Assembly (NCBI GenBank): GCA_963782495.1
Contig: CAWAJU010000008.1
Location: forward strand, 124,001-188,000
Direction: 5' to 3'
DNA from: DASQBT01 sp963782495
GTDB lineage: Bacteria; Pseudomonadota; Gammaproteobacteria; Burkholderiales; Thiobacillaceae
Length of the DNA: 64,000 bases
This document shows, one piece after another, positions 60,253-64,000 of the stretch; positions within the stretch are counted from its first letter, which is position 1, and every line of letters starts with the position of its first letter. The notes beneath the pieces are model-generated. The model was not told where the DNA came from. It did no database searches and saw nothing but the letters and a program-made list of their open reading frames with translations. The translations under genes and the position numbers were made by a program.

Positions 60253-60672
60253 TTACTCGCCAAGCAGATGCAGCACGATCTGCCGGTGCTGGCTTGCGTG
60301 TCGGTGTTCGAAAACGTATAGCCCCTGCCAGGTTCCCAGAACCAGCCTGCCCTCGCGTACCGGGACGGATAACTGGGTCTGGGTCAGGGCGGAGCGGACG
60401 TGAGCCGGCATGTCATCGGGTCCTTCCATGGTGTGGCCGTACAAGCGATCGCCTTCCGGCACCAGACGGGAAAAGAATTTTTCGAGATCGGTCTGCACGT
60501 CCGGGTCGGCGTTCTCCTGAATCACCAAGCTGGCGGACGTGTGTCGGATGAACAATGTCAGCAGGCCATTCCGAACCCCGCTTTGCTCAAGCCAATGCGC
60601 AACTGCTGGGGTAAAGGAATACAGACCTTTGCCGCGGGTTTGAATGCTGATTTCATGAAATGTCTGTTTCAT
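60253..60672 (-). CDS. yjbQ: YjbQ family protein (UPF0047)
   Basis: The 139-residue protein has the family pattern: FHEISIQTRGKGLYSFTPAVAHWLEQSGVRNGLLTLFIRHTSASLVIQENADPDVQTDLEKFFSRLVPEGDRLYGHTMEGPDDMPAHVRSALTQTQLSVPVREGRLVLGTWQGLYVFEHR. Conserved histidines (HTSASL and GPDDMPAH) suggest a metal site. Some members complement thiamine-phosphate synthase mutants, but the normal function is unclear. It is divergent from the RpfE-type gene with a 44-base gap. Confidence 0.9.
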   Translation of the reverse strand: MKQTFHEISIQTRGKGLYSFTPAVAHWLEQSGVRNGLLTLFIRHTSASLVIQENADPDVQTDLEKFFSRLVPEGDRLYGHTMEGPDDMPAHVRSALTQTQLSVPVREGRLVLGTWQGLYVFEHRHASQHRQIVLHLLGE

Positions 60673-60716
60673 GCGCCAATTTTAAGCCGCCAGAGCTTCT
60701 CAGCTACACTGGCTGC

Positions 60717-61760
60717 ATGCATTTGATCGTCCCCTATCTGTTGCCGCCGGCGCAATTTCTGCAGGCTGCATTGCAAGACATGCGGCTGCCCGCGCTGGAA
60801 ACCCTGGTAGCGCGTGGACGGCAAGGAAGCTCGTCCCCGGTAGGACTTGAAGGCGCGCTCTGTCGCGCATGGGGTATCGACCGCCAACGAGACTGGCCCT
60901 GGGCGCCGCTCAGTTTGTCGGTGGATGGCGGTCGCCGGGACCAGGCCTATTGGTTCAGGTGCGACCCGGTGCACGTTCGCATCCAGCGCGACCGATTGAT
61001 ATTGCTGGGTAGCGAGTTGCTCGATCTTCGACCAGATGAAGCTGCTGCCTTGTGCGCAGACCTTCATGCTCATTTTGGCGCAGCCTTCTATCCCATGCAC
61101 TTGCAGCCGGACCACTGGTATTGGCGAACGGACCTGGACCCGCAAATGGATACCACGCCCCTCTCCCTGGCCGTCGGACGTCCTATCGACAACTTGCTGC
61201 CAACGGGCCCCGATGCGAAGAAATGGCGCGTCCTGTTGAATGAAATCCAAATGCTGCTATTCAACCATCCAGTAAATCAACAACGGGAGGCCCTTGATCT
61301 GCCCATGATCAACTCGGTTTGGCTATGGGGTGGTGGACGGGACATCCAGGCCGCCTCCAATTCAAATCATTTCTATTGCCTGGACAGTCATCTGCGATCC
61401 ATCGCGCAACAGTTGGGAATGCATAGTTCGGCCTGGACTGGCAAACCTGAGGCGCTTGCTTCCGACGGATTGGTGCTGCTGAGTCAGCTTCAGCGCTCTG
61501 GCCAGTATGGGGACGTATTGGGTTGGCGGACGGCGGCGAGAGAACTGGATGAGATGTGGCTAGCGCCTTTGCTCAGGAGCGGAATTGCACTGCACATCGA
61601 AGACCCAGCCAATGGAAGAGCGCTGGATTTCAATCCCGGGGACCGCTGGAAATTCTGGCGCCGACCGAGACCGTTCGCGGCCCCGGAAGAACCGCTGACC
61701 TTGGGGCGCGCCCCCAAGGAGGAGACCGCAGACGAGTTTGGGAATATCTTAGGGAAGTAA
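60717..61760 (+). CDS. RpfE-type regulatory protein (uncharacterised)
   Basis: The 347-residue protein starts at ATG 60717 (MHLIVPYLLPPAQFLQAALQDMRLPALETLVARGRQ). It has FRCDPVHVRIQRDRLILLGSELLDL, YPMHLQPDHWYWRTDLDPQMDTTPL and LLNEIQMLLFNHPVNQQREALDLPMINSVWLWGGG. These match the family named after RpfE of Xanthomonas, a gene near the rpf quorum-sensing cluster with no proven role. The fold may be related to alkaline phosphatase or phosphoglycerate mutase-like proteins. A longer start at 60660 would overlap the divergent yjbQ. The stop overlaps the next, convergent gene by 12 bases. Confidence 0.82.
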   Translation: MHLIVPYLLPPAQFLQAALQDMRLPALETLVARGRQGSSSPVGLEGALCRAWGIDRQRDWPWAPLSLSVDGGRRDQAYWFRCDPVHVRIQRDRLILLGSELLDLRPDEAAALCADLHAHFGAAFYPMHLQPDHWYWRTDLDPQMDTTPLSLAVGRPIDNLLPTGPDAKKWRVLLNEIQMLLFNHPVNQQREALDLPMINSVWLWGGGRDIQAASNSNHFYCLDSHLRSIAQQLGMHSSAWTGKPEALASDGLVLLSQLQRSGQYGDVLGWRTAARELDEMWLAPLLRSGIALHIEDPANGRALDFNPGDRWKFWRRPRPFAAPEEPLTLGRAPKEETADEFGNILGK

Positions 61761-62066
61761 ACTCAGAACCCGCCTTGCATGAGCAAGCTCGCGCGTTTTT
61801 TGGTCGACGCAGGGACAGGCCTCGGAACGTTCCTGCAGCATGATCGCGAACGAAGCTTCAAGATTGCGCAGGCCTTCGCGGTTATTGCGCAGCTCCAGTT
61901 GGTGATGCTCGTTCAAGTAGGCCTTGCACTCTGCTTCGGTCACCAGCGAGGTGTTGTACCCGCCCCTGCACTGATCCATATCCAAAACGCCCGCAAACGC
62001 CAGGGCGCTCCATACCGAGGTCGTGATTGCGAATCCTACTAACAGCATTGCTGTATGGCATTTCAT
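61749..62066 (-). CDS. Small secreted protein, unknown
   Basis: The 105-residue product from ATG 62066 begins MKCHTAMLLVGFAITTSVWSALAFAGVLDMDQCRGGYNTSLVTEAECKAYLNEHHQLELRN. It has a signal peptide (cleavage about residue 25) and several cysteines (DQC, AECKAY, EACPC) that might form disulfides. The predicted mature part is helical. No family is recognised. It is convergent with the RpfE-type gene and overlaps its last 12 bases. The 178 bases upstream of it, to rimO, hold no other feature. Confidence 0.65.
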   Translation of the reverse strand: MKCHTAMLLVGFAITTSVWSALAFAGVLDMDQCRGGYNTSLVTEAECKAYLNEHHQLELRNNREGLRNLEASFAIMLQERSEACPCVDQKTRELAHARRVLSLLP

Positions 62067-62244
62067 CGTGATCCCTCCATTGCAGATGAATCCCTGGCAA
62101 TGCTCTAGCAAGCATTGAGCCAGTTTCAATAAGTAGTTTACCTACTGATTATTAAGGAAAAATGAAATGGAACACCGCAAAGGGACAGAATTTATGCCCC
62201 ATAAGTGATCATGACCTGTTCGAAATGCACGCTACCAAGGCAAT

Positions 62245-63573
62245 TTAGACCGGCTCAGCCCAGAGATCATGGTCTGTGGTATGGGAAATTCGCGCCCGCG
62301 CAAATTCTCCCACCGGCAGATGCCGGCCCCCCGGAATAAAGACGAGCCCATCAATTTCGGGTGCATCAGCGGCCGATCGGGCCACCGCGTTGCCTTTGTC
62401 GTCAATAGAGTCCACTAGAACTGTCATCTCGACGCCGATTTTTAGCCTCAGCCGACGCGCGGAAATTTCCGCCTGTCTTTCCATGAAGCGCGCCCGACGT
62501 TCTTCCTTGACCACCTCTGCGACCTGGTCGGGTAAACGGTTGGCCGCCGCTCCATCCACAGGCGAATAGGCGAAGCAGCCCACCCGGTCGAGTTGCGCCT
62601 CATCCAGAAACATCAGCAGTTCTTCAAATTCCGCTTCCGTCTCGCCCGGAAAACCGACAATGAAGGTGGAGCGCAGGGTCAGGTCGGGGCAGGACTTGCG
62701 CCAGGCTCGAATCCGGTCGAGGGTTTGCTCTGCTGCCGCCGGCCTTTTCATCAGCTTGAGCATGCGCGGACTGGCGTGCTGGAACGGGATATCGAGGTAG
62801 GGCAGCACCTTGCCTTCCGCCATCAGTAGGATCACTTCATCCACGTGGGGATAGGGATAGACATAATGCAGGCGTACCCAGACGCCGAGTTCGCCCAGAG
62901 CCTGCACCAGTTCAGTCATGCGGGTCTTGAGCGGCCTGCCGTTCCAGAACCCGGTGCGGTATTTCACATCTACCCCATAGGCGCTTGTGTCCTGCGAAAT
63001 CACCAGCAGCTCCTTCACCCCGGATTTCACCAAGGCTTCCGCCTCGTTCATGACCTCCCCCACCGGCCGCGACACCAGCTCGCCGCGCATGGATGGAATG
63101 ATGCAGAAGCTGCAGCGGTGATTGCAGCCTTCGGATATCTTCAGGTAGGCGAAATGCCTGGGTGTGAGCCTGACTCCCTGGGGCGGAATCAGATCGCTGT
63201 AAGGATCATGCGGTTGCGGCAGATGGGCATGAACCGCCGCCATGACTTCCTCCGCTGCATGCGGCCCAGTCACGGCCAGCACGCCGGGATGGGCATCCTG
63301 CACTACCGAACCCTTGGCACCCAGGCAGCCGGTGACGATCACCTTGCCATTTTCCGCCAGGGCTTCACCGATGGCGTCTAAAGATTCCTGCACCGCGGCG
63401 TCGATGAAACCGCAGGTATTGACAACGACCAGGTCCGCCTGCTGATAGCTGGGAGAGATCAGGTAACCCTCAGCCCGCAACCGGGTCAGTATGTGCTCTG
63501 AGTCAACCGTGGCCTTGGGACAACCCAGGGAAACAAATCCGACCCTGGGCGGAGATTTCTTATGCCGCAACAT
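62245..63573 (-). CDS. rimO: Ribosomal protein S12 methylthiotransferase RimO
   Basis: RimO methylthiolates Asp89 of ribosomal protein S12 using two Fe-S clusters and SAM. The 442-residue protein has the N-terminal UPF0004 domain with PRVGFVSLGCPKATVDSEHILTRLRAEGY, VVNTCGFIDAA and VTGCLG. The radical-SAM motif is KISEGCNHRCSFCIIPSMRGEL (CxxxCxxC). LNRVGCFAYSPVDG-like DRVGCFAYSPVDGAAANRLPDQV precedes a C-terminal TRAM domain. PKATVDSE and the S12-type motifs separate it from MiaB. It overlaps the TrhO-like gene by 14 bases. Confidence 0.96.
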   Translation of the reverse strand: MLRHKKSPPRVGFVSLGCPKATVDSEHILTRLRAEGYLISPSYQQADLVVVNTCGFIDAAVQESLDAIGEALAENGKVIVTGCLGAKGSVVQDAHPGVLAVTGPHAAEEVMAAVHAHLPQPHDPYSDLIPPQGVRLTPRHFAYLKISEGCNHRCSFCIIPSMRGELVSRPVGEVMNEAEALVKSGVKELLVISQDTSAYGVDVKYRTGFWNGRPLKTRMTELVQALGELGVWVRLHYVYPYPHVDEVILLMAEGKVLPYLDIPFQHASPRMLKLMKRPAAAEQTLDRIRAWRKSCPDLTLRSTFIVGFPGETEAEFEELLMFLDEAQLDRVGCFAYSPVDGAAANRLPDQVAEVVKEERRARFMERQAEISARRLRLKIGVEMTVLVDSIDDKGNAVARSAADAPEIDGLVFIPGGRHLPVGEFARARISHTTDHDLWAEPV

Positions 63574-64000
63574 GATCGTTCACCGGCTCGAGCCCGGGCG
63601 TCAGTGCGCCGCGTTCGTCGAAGACGAAACAGTTACCGCGCCAGTGCCTGTCGCCGCATTCTGCAAAATAGTTCAGGATGCCGCCTTGCAGTTGGTAAGC
63701 TTGGCTGAACCCGTTTGCCCGCATGTAGGGCACGGCCTTTTCGCAGCGTATCCCGCCGGTGCAAAACGCCACTACGGTCTTATCCTTGAGATGTTCGAAC
63801 TGATCGAGGGCGCTGGCAAAATCAGTAAAACATTGGATGCGGGGATTGAGTGCGCTCTTGAAAGTCCCTGCAGCAAATTCCACTTCATTGCGCGTATCAA
63901 GGAACACCACCTCCCGGCCCTCCGTCAGCCAGGCATCCAGTTCCCGGGGACTGACGCGAGGCGCATCGGCGGCTGCGTAGCCCTGCTGGCGAAAGGAAAT
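63560..64000 (-). CDS. trhO: TrhO-like tRNA uridine hydroxylase (rhodanese), C-terminal part
   Basis: TrhO (YceA) makes 5-hydroxyuridine at position 34 of some tRNAs. The window holds the last 146 codons; the N terminus lies beyond the right edge. It reads RELDAWLTEGREVVFLDTRNEVEFAAGTFKSALNPRIQCFTDF, then DKTVVAFCTGGIRCEKAVPYMRANGFSQAYQLQGGILNYFAECGDRHWRGNCFVFDERGALTPGL. The rhodanese active-site cysteine lies in CTGGIRCEK. The stop lies 14 bases inside the rimO start region, so it is translationally coupled to rimO. Confidence 0.9.
   Translation of the reverse strand: MSFRQQGYAAADAPRVSPRELDAWLTEGREVVFLDTRNEVEFAAGTFKSALNPRIQCFTDFASALDQFEHLKDKTVVAFCTGGIRCEKAVPYMRANGFSQAYQLQGGILNYFAECGDRHWRGNCFVFDERGALTPGLEPVNDHVAA

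Overview
The window is one continuous stretch of a betaproteobacterial chromosome, moderately GC-rich. The lineage is inferred from three things: elongation factor P carries Arg32 and sits beside its rhamnosyltransferase EarP; the order thrS-infC-rpmI-rplT-pheS-pheT-ihfA-merR-tRNA-Pro is intact; and so are surE-pcm-nlpD-rpoS and alaA-hom-thrC. A family within the class (for example Nitrosomonadales or Rhodocyclales relatives) cannot be settled from the sequence alone. Both window edges cut genes: purL on the left and a TrhO-like rhodanese on the right.

Layout. 1-6.5 kb: purL start, a decayed hydrolase remnant, efp/earP, a PsiF-repeat protein, a cold-shock protein and a Trk potassium uptake pair. 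6.5-16 kb: icd divergent from rluE-nudJ-mnmA (the E. coli order), an EAL-like/HDOD protein, glnS-hslO, then two frameshifted genes (a YdjM-type membrane protein and msrA) and a 108-bp tandem repeat. 15.9-25.2 kb: a GST, a uracil-DNA glycosylase-like protein, threonine/alanine amino-acid genes, a ClC antiporter and htpG with a heat-shock-like promoter. 25.2-35.5 kb: the most interesting region. A five-gene operon (thermostable-hemolysin family protein, AMP-dependent acyl ligase, haem-oxygenase-like di-iron enzyme, TPR protein, SDR) is preceded by a textbook sigma-54 promoter. It lies next to a periplasmic binding protein/porin pair and a divergent sensor kinase plus sigma-54 activator.

35.5-49.1 kb: a ParE-type toxin-antitoxin pair, an IMP/GMP nucleotidase-like HAD protein, a class II deacetylase, surE-pcm-nlpD-rpoS, tRNA-Pro, and the translation cluster up to thrS and tRNA-Val. 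thrS has a structured leader that could encode a short peptide. 49.1-52.9 kb: a small accessory island with a Mut7-C protein, a frameshifted AT-richer PIN-type gene, an IS1111-type IS110 element flanked by 10-bp direct repeats, and a BrnT/BrnA module. 52.9-64 kb: housekeeping genes (relA, comEC, a CBS protein, lolD/lolC, yjbQ, an RpfE-type protein, rimO, trhO).

Four loci contain frameshifts, two of them explained by one missing T in a T5 run. They may be true pseudogenes or homopolymer sequencing errors; reads are needed to decide. The main inference is that the 25.9-35.5 kb block is a sigma-54-regulated lipid-modifying system controlled by the adjacent two-component pair.
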